From positions 3,856-21,410 of the forward strand of contig DCIM01000061.1 in the NCBI GenBank assembly GCA_002316005.1: a DNA stretch of 17,555 bases, written 5' to 3'. The notes below the pieces were generated by a model. That model worked only from the letters and a program-made list of their open reading frames with translations, did not search any database and was not told where the DNA came from. This document shows, one piece after another, positions 7,444 through 14,158 of this stretch; position 1 is the first letter of the stretch; each line of letters begins with the position of its first letter. A program made the position numbers and the translations under genes. This DNA comes from Prevotellaceae bacterium UBA1726 (GTDB taxonomy: Bacteria > Bacteroidota > Bacteroidia > Bacteroidales > Bacteroidaceae).

Positions 7444-7493
7444 AGAGTAATAATTATAGTAATAATACTATAAAATGAAATAACAATTACTCT
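7444..7493 (+). repeat. nested AT-rich inverted repeat
   Basis: Outer arms AGAGTAAT (7444-7451) and ATTACTCT (7486-7493) are perfect complements. Inner arms TTATAGTA (7454-7461) and TACTATAA (7466-7473) are perfect complements with a 4-nt loop. The sequence is very AT-rich and could be an unwinding element or an RNA stem. Confidence 0.65.
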
Positions 7494-7533
7494 GTTGGAA
7501 ATTATGTTCTGCATTATGTTTTCCACATACCTA

Positions 7534-7563
7534 TAGGGTAGATAGGTAGATAGGTAGATAGAT
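7534..7563 (-). repeat. CTAC/CTAT repeat block B, inverted
   Basis: GTAGATAG occurs three times in perfect tandem (7538-7561). The 16 bases TAGGGTAGATAGGTAG (7534-7549) are the exact reverse complement of 7622-7637 in block C. The block also pairs with block A, so A:B and B:C pairing would exclude each other. Confidence 0.85.
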
Positions 7564-7598
7564 TGGTGCAACGTGTTGATTATCAGCGCATTACAATA

Positions 7599-7641
7599 TA
7601 CCTATCTACCTACCCATCTACCTACCTATCTACCCTACCCC
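7599..7641 (+). repeat. CTAC/CTAT repeat block C
   Basis: A run of CTAC, CTAT and CCAT tetramers in the same orientation as block A. It ends in CTACCTATCTACCCTA (7622-7637), the perfect complement of part of block B, and could form a large hairpin with B across about 70 nt. Confidence 0.85.
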
Positions 7642-7667
7642 TTCCTCATCCTACTGAAATGAGCAAA

Positions 7668-7683
7668 AATTCGCCAGCGAATT
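7668..7683. repeat. 16-bp palindrome between the CTAC repeats and the 22-bp array
   Basis: AATTCGC (7668-7674) and GCGAATT (7677-7683) are perfect complements with a 2-nt centre. It lies 4 bases before the first 22-bp unit. Confidence 0.6.
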
Positions 7684-7687
7684 CGTT

Positions 7688-7775
7688 GTCATTTAACTTA
7701 AATGAAGTGGTCATTTAACCGCAATGAGCAGGTCATTTAACTTAAATGAGGCGGTCATTCCACTTAAATGACAAC
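7688..7775 (+). repeat. four tandem 22-bp units with a TCATTTAA dyad (iteron-like or operator array)
   Basis: Units run 7688-7709, 7710-7731, 7732-7753 and 7754-7775, all exactly 22 bp and starting GTCATT. Units 1 and 3 contain the perfect dyad TCATTTAACTTAAATGA (8-bp arms, one centre base). Units 2 and 4 are degenerate copies, each keeping one good half. A 22-bp period is about two helical turns, which puts all sites on one DNA face. The array lies 40 bp upstream of the adaptor gene's -7 element and 300 bp downstream of the primase-like gene, so it could serve either as an activator/repressor array or as iterons. Confidence 0.85.
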
Positions 7776-7815
7776 ATTAAATCGGCTTTGCAACCGAGTT
7801 GCGGAGGATTTTTTG

Positions 7816-7823
7816 TAACTTTG
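7816..7823 (+). promoter_or_regulatory. -7 promoter element of the efflux operon
   Basis: TAACTTTG in the context TTTGTAACTTTGCA matches the Bacteroidetes -7 consensus TAnnTTTG. The nearest upstream TTTG (7787-7790) is 25 bases away, longer than usual, so activation by a factor bound at the adjacent 22-bp array is plausible. The leader would be about 25 nt. Confidence 0.6.
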
Positions 7824-7854
7824 CAGAAGAATTATAAAAAATCGCAAAAAGGAT

Positions 7855-9003
7855 ATGCTCAAAAGAAGGTATTTCTATTTCATTACGATGGCGGTCATGG
7901 CATTGGCGATGGCTGCTTGTGGACACAAAACCCAAGACGAACACGAGGGTGAGGAGGCCGAACACCACGAACATGGCGACGAGATTGTGCTCGAACCAGA
8001 GAAGGCAAAGGCAGCCGGCGTCACGGTGGAGACAGTTCAACCGGGCTCTTTCCACGGCATCATCCACACCTCGGGAAAGGTGATGGCGGCTTCGTGCGAC
8101 GAGACAACGGTTGTGGCAACACTCTCCGGTCGCGTGACCATCAAGGATCATGTGAGCGAGGGACTGAAAGTGGCTGGCGGCACATCGCTCTTCACCATCA
8201 CCTCGGCTGGCATGCAGGTGGCTGAGGGCGACCCTGTGCAGAGGGCGAAGATTGAATACGAAAAGGCTGAACGCGACTACACGCGCGCGCAATTATTAAA
8301 TAAGGATAAGATTATCTCGGACAAGGAACTGGTCGTTGCAAAGGCTGAATACGAGGCTGCGAAACTCACCTACACGAGCGTTCAGAAGACTCGTAGTGCC
8401 GGTGGCGTGGTGGTGACAGCCCCTCGTGGCGGTTTCGTAAAGCAATGCCTCGTGAACGGTGGCGACTATGTGGAGGCGGGTCAGCCTCTTGCCATCATCA
8501 CCCAGAATCAGCACCTCTATCTGAGGGCTGAGGTGCCCGAGCGACGATTCAACGAACTGAACAGCATCAAGGGTGCAAAGTTCAAGACGAGTTACAGCGA
8601 CCGCCTCTACGACATCAGCAACATGGGCGGACACATACAGTCGTATGGCCGTTCGGCAGAGGTGAACAACTCCTACATACCTGTCATCTTCGAGTTCAAC
8701 AACACCGGCGATGTGGTGCAAGGCTCGTATGCCGACATCTACCTCATCACCAACGAGCGCTCGGATGTGATTAGCGTACCGCTCACAGCCCTCACCGAAG
8801 AGCAGGGCCTCCACTATGTATATGTGCAGATTGACGAGGAGGGATACCGCAAGCAGGAGGTGACACTCGGCGAAAACGATGGTGAGCGAGTGGAGATTCT
8901 CAAGGGTTTGAAGAAGGGCGAGAAGGTGGTGACAAAGGGTGCCATCCAGGTGAAACTGGCAAGTGCCTCGAACGCCATCCCGGCGCATAATCATAACCAC
9001 TAA
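7855..9003 (+). CDS. RND efflux periplasmic adaptor lipoprotein (CusB/CzcB type)
   Basis: 382 residues. Membrane fusion protein that links an RND pump to its outer-membrane channel. N-terminal lipoprotein signal with the lipid-bearing Cys probably at 22 (ALAMAACGH). A His/Glu-rich segment follows (EHEGEEAEHHEHGDE, 29-43), and the C-terminus is His-rich (AHNHNH); both could bind metal ions, as in CzcB/CusB-type adaptors. Then come an N-terminal barrel/lipoyl half (GRVTIKDHVSEGLKVAGG), a helical hairpin (about 120-180, rich in Lys/Glu/Ala), the second lipoyl half (VTAPRGGFVKQCLVNGGDYVEAGQPL), and a beta-barrel and proximal domain ending with VEILKGLKKGEKVVTKGA. First gene of the efflux operon. 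The metal exported cannot be named from sequence; the His-rich ends favour Zn/Co/Ni or Cu/Ag over organic drugs. Confidence 0.92.
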   Translation: MLKRRYFYFITMAVMALAMAACGHKTQDEHEGEEAEHHEHGDEIVLEPEKAKAAGVTVETVQPGSFHGIIHTSGKVMAASCDETTVVATLSGRVTIKDHVSEGLKVAGGTSLFTITSAGMQVAEGDPVQRAKIEYEKAERDYTRAQLLNKDKIISDKELVVAKAEYEAAKLTYTSVQKTRSAGGVVVTAPRGGFVKQCLVNGGDYVEAGQPLAIITQNQHLYLRAEVPERRFNELNSIKGAKFKTSYSDRLYDISNMGGHIQSYGRSAEVNNSYIPVIFEFNNTGDVVQGSYADIYLITNERSDVISVPLTALTEEQGLHYVYVQIDEEGYRKQEVTLGENDGERVEILKGLKKGEKVVTKGAIQVKLASASNAIPAHNHNH

Positions 9004-9005
9004 GG

Positions 9006-9054
9006 AAGCCCCTCCCCGGCCCTCCCCCTTGGGGGCGGGAGAAAGAAAGGGAGT
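9006..9054 (+). repeat. GC-rich palindromic intergenic repeat (AAGCCCC family)
   Basis: Starts AAGCCCCTCCCCGGC, then a hairpin CCCTCCCCC-TT-GGGGGCGGG with one mismatch, then AAAGAAAGGGAG. The first 30 or so bases match the layout of the repeats at 13364-13398 and 13474-13508. It begins 2 bases after the adaptor stop codon and separates it from the pump gene. Confidence 0.75.
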
Positions 9055-9100
9055 TGAAATGTAGGGGGCAAATACAAGAAGCATAGTGACGGCCGGTCAT

Positions 9101-9130
9101 GTAAATTGTAAATTGTAAAATTGTAAATTC
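9101..9130 (+). repeat. AATTGTAA short tandem repeat
   Basis: Four imperfect copies of AATTGTAA in 30 bp, ending 4 bases before the pump start codon. Similar AATTGT-rich sequence occurs inside the pump gene at 10384-10421 on the opposite strand. Confidence 0.75.
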
Positions 9131-9134
9131 GCAG

Positions 9135-12100
9135 ATGCTTAACAAGATAATCAGATTTTCTCTTGAGAACAGAATCCTCGTATTGGTGGGAGCGGTATTG
9201 CTCGTGCTGGCGGGATTGTATTCTACAAGCAAGACTGAGGTGGATGTGTTTCCCGACCTCAACGCCCCTACGGTGGTCATCATGACCGAAGCCGGAGGAA
9301 TGGCTACTGAGGAGGTGGAACAGTTGGTCACCTTCCCGATAGAAACAGCCGTAAACGGTAGTACTGGCGTGCGTCGCGTTCGTTCGCAATCGACAAACGG
9401 ATTCTCCGTTGTATGGGTGGAATTCGATTGGGGTACCGACATCTATCTGGCTCGACAGATTGTAAGCGAGAAACTTGCTGCCATAGGCGAACAGATGCCC
9501 GATGGCGTGAGTGCTCCTGTGCTGGGTCCTCAGTCGTCAATCCTCGGCGAGGTGCTCATCATCAGTATGACAAGCGACACCACATCGCTTCAGGACCTCC
9601 GTACTTTTGCCGATTGGGTGATACGCCCTCGCCTACTCTCTACGGGTGGCGTGGCTCAGGTGAGCGTCCATGGTGGCGACATCAAGGAATACCAGATTCT
9701 CATCAACCCTGGAAAGATGAAGCATTTCGGCGTGTCGCTCACGGATGTGATGAACGCCACACGAGGCATGAACAAGAACACCAACGGTGGTGTGCGCTAT
9801 GAATATGGCAACGAGTACATCATCCGCGGCATCACCTCTACAAACGACATCGACAAACTGGAGGCGTGCATCGTGAAGAAGGACGGTGAGAGTGTCATCA
9901 CCCTTGCCGATGTTGCCGATATCGAGGTGGGCAGTCAGTCGCCTAAACTCGGTGTGGGTAGCGAGAAAGCCCATCCTGCCGTACTCCTTACTGTGACGAA
10001 GCAACCAAACACCAGCACTCTCGACCTTACGAAAAACCTTGATTCTGCCATCGACGAACTGAAGGGCAACCTGCCAACAGATGTTCATATCTCGAGCGAT
10101 ATTTTCCGTCAGGCGGACTTCATTGAGAGCAGTATCGACAATGTGAAGAAGTCGCTCATCGAAGGTGCCATCTTCGTTGTAATAGTACTTATGATATTCC
10201 TTGCCAACGCGAGGACAACCATCATCTCGCTTGTCACTATCCCACTCTCTTTCCTTGTGGCAATGATTGTGCTCAACCTCCTCGGCATCAGCATCAACAC
10301 TATGACTCTGGGCGGTCTTGCTATTGCCATCGGTTCGCTCGTCGACGATGCCATCGTGGATGTGGAGAATGTACACAAAAAATCAATTGGACAATTTGAC
10401 GATTTACAATTGACAATTGATGAGGGCAGCAAGTTTGGCGATTTCAGGGATTTGGTTTTTGAGGCTTCGAAGGAGGTGAGAATGCCTATCCTCAACTCAA
10501 CGCTGATTATCATCACCAGTTTTGCACCATTGTTCTTCCTGAGCGGTATGGAGGGACGAATGCTCATTCCATTGGGCATCGCTTTCGTGACGGCTTTGTT
10601 CGCCTCTACTCTCGTGGCATTGACTTTGACTCCTGTGCTTTGCAGTTATCTGCTCGGCAAGAAGGGCGGCAAGTTGCCTAAGGAGGCTTTCGTGGCTGTT
10701 TGGCTGAAGAAATACTACCACAGGGCTTTGCTCTGGGTGCTCGACCATACACGCCTCGTGCTTGGCTCAACAGTAGGATTGTTCGTGGTGGCTGTAGTGG
10801 TGTTCATGACCTTGGGAAGCAGTTTCCTGCCTAAGTTCAACGAGGGTTCGTTCACCATCAACATTTCCTCGCTTCCTGGCATCTCGCTCGAGGAAAGCGA
10901 CTCCATCGGAGCACGCGCCGAACGACTGTTGCTTCAGGTGCCAGAGATTAAGACCGTGGCTCGCAAAACCGGACGAGCAGAACTCGATGAGCATGCCTTG
11001 GGCGTTAATGTGAGCGAGATTGAGGCTCCGTTCGAGTTGAAGGGTCGCTCGCACGAAGAGGTATTGAACGATGTTCGCGAACGCCTGTCGGTATTGGCTG
11101 GGGCAAACATCGAAATCGGTCAACCTATCTCCCATCGTATTGACGCTATGCTTTCGGGAACTCAGGCGAGCATCGCCATAAAACTCTTTGGCAACGACCT
11201 GAACAAGATGTTCACCATAGGCAACCAGATAAAGGAGGCTTGTGAGGACATTGAGGGTATTGCCGACCTGAATGTGGAGCAGCAGATTGAACGCCCGGAA
11301 CTGAAGATTATCCCTCGCAGAGAGTTGCTCGTGAGAAATGGTATCTCGTTGCCTGAATTCAACGAGTTCCTTGCTGTGAACCTTGCCGGCGAGACTGTTT
11401 CGCAAGTGTATGAGGGCGGCAGAGCATTCAACCTTGTGGTGAAGAGCCTCTCCCCAGAACAAATCAGCGACCTTGTCATTGATACTCAGGACGGCCGAAA
11501 GATTCCGCTTTCGGATGTGGCTGATGTGGTGTCGAGCGCTGGTCCTAACACCATCAACCGCGAGAATGTGCAACGAAAGATTGTCATCTCGGCAAACACT
11601 TCTGGTCGTGCCTTGAGCGATGTAGTGGACGATATAAAGAAGGCTGTGAACGAAGAAATCAAGTTGCCTGAGGGCTATCGCGTGGAATATGGCGGACAGT
11701 TTGAGAGTCAGGAGAGTGCCAGTCGTGTGCTCTACCTCACTTGCGCCCTCGCCATCGTCATCATCTTCTTCCTGTTGTTCATGCAGTTCCGCAGTACTGT
11801 GGAGGCTGGCGTCATTCTGCTTAATCTGCCATTGGCATTGATTGGCGGCATCTTCGCCCTACTCCTCACCACAGGCGAGATAAGCATTCCGGCTATCATC
11901 GGTTTCATATCGCTCTTTGGTATTGCCACCCGCAACGGTATGCTCCTCATCACGGAATACAAACGACTTCGCACAGAGGAAGGCAAGAGCGTGAAGGACG
12001 CCATTGTGGAAGGTTCGTTGTCGCGACTGAACCCAATCCTCATGACTGCCCTCACATCAGCCCTCGCACTCGTGCCATTGGCATTGGGAGGCGACCTTCC

Positions 12101-12218
12101 GGGCAACGAGATTCAGTCGCCTATGGCAAAGGTTATCCTCGGCGGACTTATCAGTTCGACATTACTCAACGCATTCATCATTCCAATAATATATGAAAAG
12201 ATTTCTAATCGCAGTTAG
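9135..12218 (+). CDS. heavy-metal-type RND efflux pump (CusA/CzcA family)
   Basis: 1027 residues, full length for the family. Inner-membrane, proton-driven RND transporter with the typical start (IIRFSLENRILVLVGAVLLV, TM1), a first periplasmic porter half from about 35 to 335, TM2-6, a second periplasmic half and TM8-12 at the C-terminus. The proton-relay motif in TM4 is SLVDDAIVDVENV with Asp404/Asp405. The pattern VDDAIxDVEN fits the heavy-metal (HME) branch rather than AcrB-type drug pumps; the ion is not assignable. Between VENV and the conserved FEASKEVRMPIL there are 28 residues, by my recollection about ten more than usual, encoded by an AATTGT-rich repeat (10384-10421). Its 3' end overlaps the channel gene by 26 bp in another frame. 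In many Bacteroidetes, as I recall, the channel domain is fused to the pump; here they are separate. The leader carries two repeats and no clear promoter, so it depends on the adaptor transcript. Confidence 0.93.
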   Translation: MLNKIIRFSLENRILVLVGAVLLVLAGLYSTSKTEVDVFPDLNAPTVVIMTEAGGMATEEVEQLVTFPIETAVNGSTGVRRVRSQSTNGFSVVWVEFDWGTDIYLARQIVSEKLAAIGEQMPDGVSAPVLGPQSSILGEVLIISMTSDTTSLQDLRTFADWVIRPRLLSTGGVAQVSVHGGDIKEYQILINPGKMKHFGVSLTDVMNATRGMNKNTNGGVRYEYGNEYIIRGITSTNDIDKLEACIVKKDGESVITLADVADIEVGSQSPKLGVGSEKAHPAVLLTVTKQPNTSTLDLTKNLDSAIDELKGNLPTDVHISSDIFRQADFIESSIDNVKKSLIEGAIFVVIVLMIFLANARTTIISLVTIPLSFLVAMIVLNLLGISINTMTLGGLAIAIGSLVDDAIVDVENVHKKSIGQFDDLQLTIDEGSKFGDFRDLVFEASKEVRMPILNSTLIIITSFAPLFFLSGMEGRMLIPLGIAFVTALFASTLVALTLTPVLCSYLLGKKGGKLPKEAFVAVWLKKYYHRALLWVLDHTRLVLGSTVGLFVVAVVVFMTLGSSFLPKFNEGSFTINISSLPGISLEESDSIGARAERLLLQVPEIKTVARKTGRAELDEHALGVNVSEIEAPFELKGRSHEEVLNDVRERLSVLAGANIEIGQPISHRIDAMLSGTQASIAIKLFGNDLNKMFTIGNQIKEACEDIEGIADLNVEQQIERPELKIIPRRELLVRNGISLPEFNEFLAVNLAGETVSQVYEGGRAFNLVVKSLSPEQISDLVIDTQDGRKIPLSDVADVVSSAGPNTINRENVQRKIVISANTSGRALSDVVDDIKKAVNEEIKLPEGYRVEYGGQFESQESASRVLYLTCALAIVIIFFLLFMQFRSTVEAGVILLNLPLALIGGIFALLLTTGEISIPAIIGFISLFGIATRNGMLLITEYKRLRTEEGKSVKDAIVEGSLSRLNPILMTALTSALALVPLALGGDLPGNEIQSPMAKVILGGLISSTLLNAFIIPIIYEKISNRS
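10384..10421 (-). repeat. AATTGT-rich repeat inside the RND pump gene
   Basis: On the minus strand this stretch has four AATTGT-type units in 38 bp, in a gene that is otherwise about half GC. It encodes SIGQFDDLQLTID in the cytoplasmic loop after TM4. It resembles 9101-9130 in unit and base content, so it may be an in-frame insertion of the same repeat type. Confidence 0.55.
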
Positions 12219-13365
12219 TATTTTGCTCTCGGCAACTAATCTGTTTGCCAACGACATCAGCGATGTACTGAAGCAGATTGAACGAAACAACCTGGCTCTC
12301 AAGGCATTAAGCCACAGCAACGAGGCTGATGTCTTAGACATAAAAGCAGAGAACACAATCAACGGTCCTTCGCTCGAGTACTCTCCCTTCTGGGGTGGTG
12401 GCTACTCGGGCATTGCCGAAAGCGAACTGATTGTGAAGGAAGATATCGAGTTTCCGACAAAGTATGCGGCTCGCAACAAACAGGCGAAACTGCAGAAGGA
12501 GGAAGGCGACCAGCAATACGAAAAACTCAGGCGCGAGGTGCTGCTTGAGGCCGAACTGCTTTGTCTTGACATCATCAAGGTGAACCAGTTGATAATGCTT
12601 CTTGACCAACGCCTAACGGGCAGTCGGACTTTGCGCGAGATGTACGAGAAGCGTATGGAGGCTGGTGATGCGAATATTCTGGAGGTGAACAAGGTGAAAC
12701 TCGATTGTCTTGATGTTCAGACTCAATTGAGCGAGGCACAGAATGAGCGTAGCGTTCTTCTGCAGCAACTTCAGCAGTTGAATGGTTCGCTGCCAATTGA
12801 CATCACAGACACGAAGATGCCTGAATTCCCGGTGATTACCGATTTTGAATCGTTCAAGGCGCTTGCTCTCTCAACTGATGCTGACATCCAGATGGCAGAG
12901 GCTTCGCTGAAATCGGCCGAGATGGATGTGAACATTCAGAAGAAGGAGTGGTTGCCTAACATCTCGTTGGGTTATCGTCGCAACACCGATAAGAAGGATT
13001 ATGTGAACGGAGTGCTGATGGGCGTTAGTTTCCCGATACTGAGCAATGGTAAGAAGGTGAAGGCTGCACGCCAGCGTCAGGAAAGTGCCATACTACAAGT
13101 GGAGCAGGCTCGTCAGGACGCAGAAACGGCATTGAAGACACGCTATCAGCAACTCATCGGTTTGCAGAATGTCCTCGACCACAGCGATATTGAGATGATG
13201 AAGGAGATGCTCGACCTCTACTCAAAGGCTCTTCAGCATGGTGAGATTGACGCCATCACATATTATGGCGAGGTGCATAGCATCTACGAAAAACTGCAAC
13301 GCCACATTGATGTGCATTGCCAGAGCACCAAGCTCCAGGCAGAGTTGCATAAGAATGAATTGTAG
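12193..13365 (+). CDS. TolC/CusC-family outer-membrane efflux protein
   Basis: 390 residues. Outer-membrane channel of the tripartite efflux system. Signal peptide MKRFLIAVSILLSATNLFA, then two long coiled-coil stretches (about 85-200 and 285-390) typical of outer-membrane efflux proteins. Short beta segments lie between them (LPNISLGYRRNTDKKDYVNGVLMGVSFPI). Residues such as ASLKSAEMDVNIQKKEWLPNISL match the family's usual second-repeat start. It overlaps the pump gene by 26 bp, so translation is probably coupled. The stop codon TAG is made where a GC-rich repeat begins (13364), so the repeat may have trimmed or replaced the original C-terminus. It is somewhat shorter than classical TolC proteins (about 420-490), but the two-repeat architecture is present. 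Confidence 0.9.
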   Translation: MKRFLIAVSILLSATNLFANDISDVLKQIERNNLALKALSHSNEADVLDIKAENTINGPSLEYSPFWGGGYSGIAESELIVKEDIEFPTKYAARNKQAKLQKEEGDQQYEKLRREVLLEAELLCLDIIKVNQLIMLLDQRLTGSRTLREMYEKRMEAGDANILEVNKVKLDCLDVQTQLSEAQNERSVLLQQLQQLNGSLPIDITDTKMPEFPVITDFESFKALALSTDADIQMAEASLKSAEMDVNIQKKEWLPNISLGYRRNTDKKDYVNGVLMGVSFPILSNGKKVKAARQRQESAILQVEQARQDAETALKTRYQQLIGLQNVLDHSDIEMMKEMLDLYSKALQHGEIDAITYYGEVHSIYEKLQRHIDVHCQSTKLQAELHKNEL

Positions 13366-13398
13366 CCCCCTTCCCGACCCTCCCCGAGGGGAGGGAGT
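13364..13398 (+). repeat. GC-rich palindromic repeat, left copy
   Basis: AGCCCCCTTCCCGA, then the hairpin CCCTCCCCGAGGGGAGGG, then AGT. It is the inverted partner of 13474-13508: 29 of 35 bases match. Four of the six differences are two paired changes (CT/AG versus TC/GA) that keep the stem intact. It starts within the stop codon of the channel gene. Confidence 0.8.
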
Positions 13399-13410
13399 GG
13401 TTACCTATAT

Positions 13411-13458
13411 AAAAGAAAAAAGGCCATCTCGTAACTGAGGTGGTCTTTATTTGTTTTG
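13411..13458. terminator. bidirectional terminator between the channel gene and the Lrp gene
   Basis: AGGCCATCTC (13421-13430) pairs with GAGGTGGTCT (13437-13446), 10 bp including two G-U pairs, loop GTAACT. There is an A-tract upstream and a T-rich tract downstream (TTTATTTGTTTTGTT), so it works in both directions between two convergent genes. Confidence 0.8.
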
Positions 13459-13473
13459 TTGTTTAATCATTCT

Positions 13474-13508
13474 ACTCCTCCCCCTCGGGGGAGGTTGGGA
13501 GGGGGGCT
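13474..13508 (-). repeat. GC-rich palindromic repeat, right copy (inverted)
   Basis: On the minus strand it begins AGCCCCCCTCCCAA, followed by the hairpin CCTCCCCCGAGGGGGAGG and AGT. It ends directly at the stop codon of the Lrp gene (13509-13511). With the left copy it brackets the terminator symmetrically. Confidence 0.8.
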
Positions 13509-13973
13509 TTACATCTCCGCTACAGGAAGCTGGCGGCTGATGACAGCGTTGAAACTAACTATTGTCTCTGAACGCGCAAGGCCAAGAGGCTGAAGCTTGT
13601 CGTGGATGATGTTCAAGAGATGATGATTGTTCTGAGCATAAATCTTGATGAACATATCGAACGAACCTGTGGTGTAGTGACATTCAACAACCTCAGGAAT
13701 CTTACGAAGTTCCTCAACACACTTGTCGAACTTTGAAGGATCCTTCAGGAAAAGACCTATATAAGCACAAGTCTCATAGCCAAGTGCCTCTGGATCAATA
13801 ATAAACTGTGAGCCCTTGAGAACACCGTTTGCCTGGAGACGCTGAATACGCTGATGGATAGCAGCACCGCTGACATTACACTCACGAGCTACCTCAAGGA
13901 AAGGAACACGAGCATCCTGCGCAATCATACGCAAAATCTTCTTGTCTAATTCATCTAAATTATGATTTGCCAT
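13509..13973 (-). CDS. Lrp/AsnC family transcriptional regulator
   Basis: 154 residues, normal length. N-terminal DNA-binding helix-turn-helix (about 5-55: LDELDKKILRMIAQDARVPF, then VARECNVSGAAIHQRIQRLQ), a short linker, and a C-terminal RAM ligand-binding/oligomerisation domain (about 68-145, with VVECHYTTGSFDMFIKIYA). Members sense amino acids or related small molecules and usually form dimers to octamers. The target genes are not evident: the upstream neighbour is thyA and the convergent neighbour is the efflux operon. It has its own promoter with a very short leader. Close relatives are common and conserved in Bacteroidales. Confidence 0.93.
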   Translation of the reverse strand: MANHNLDELDKKILRMIAQDARVPFLEVARECNVSGAAIHQRIQRLQANGVLKGSQFIIDPEALGYETCAYIGLFLKDPSKFDKCVEELRKIPEVVECHYTTGSFDMFIKIYAQNNHHLLNIIHDKLQPLGLARSETIVSFNAVISRQLPVAEM

Positions 13974-13994
13974 ACTTTTTTGTTTTTATTAGTG

Positions 13995-14026
13995 CAAAGA
14001 TAAGGCAAAATCGTGATAATTCCAAA
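13995..14026 (-). promoter_or_regulatory. promoter of the Lrp/AsnC gene
   Basis: On the minus strand TATCTTTG (14002-13995) matches TAnnTTTG, and TTTG (14026-14023) lies 20 bases upstream, the expected spacing. Transcription should start near 13988, leaving a leader of only about 15 nt before the ATG at 13973. Confidence 0.75.
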
Positions 14027-14120
14027 CAATTAGACAAGATTTTTTGTTATTTCATTATTTTTTCCTTCATTTCTTCTTTCATTATTTACAAAAAGAAACT
14101 TACAATTTGAAAGTATGGAC

Positions 14121-14150
14121 AAAAAAAAGCGACTCCGAAAAAGAGCCGCT
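14121..14150 (-). terminator. intrinsic terminator after thyA
   Basis: On the minus strand AGCGGCTC pairs with GAGTCGCT (14150-14143 and 14135-14128, one G-U pair), loop TTTTTCG, followed by eight T residues (14128-14121). It ends the exbB-thyA operon just below the thyA stop. Confidence 0.85.
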
Positions 14151-14158
14151 GTAATTCT

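Noticed and set aside
7386..7641. CRISPR array
   Set aside because: The units are 4-12 bp with no unique spacers and occur in both orientations; there are no cas genes.
4452..7854. Calling the cassette a defined mobile element
   Set aside because: No integrase, transposase, relaxase, tRNA or flanking att-type repeats were found; only the replication-like gene and repeats support the idea.
7746..7952. Short plus-strand ORF over the 22-bp array and adaptor start
   Set aside because: It is in a different frame from the adaptor, covers repeat and promoter DNA, and has no recognisable protein features.
8296..9084. Minus-strand ORF of 262 codons opposite the adaptor gene
   Set aside because: Antisense to a well-supported adaptor lipoprotein and without family features.
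9633..11573. Long minus-strand ORFs inside the RND pump gene (9633-10376 and 10767-11573)
   Set aside because: They lie antisense to a clear full-length pump and their proteins show no recognisable domain; they result from codon bias in the real gene.
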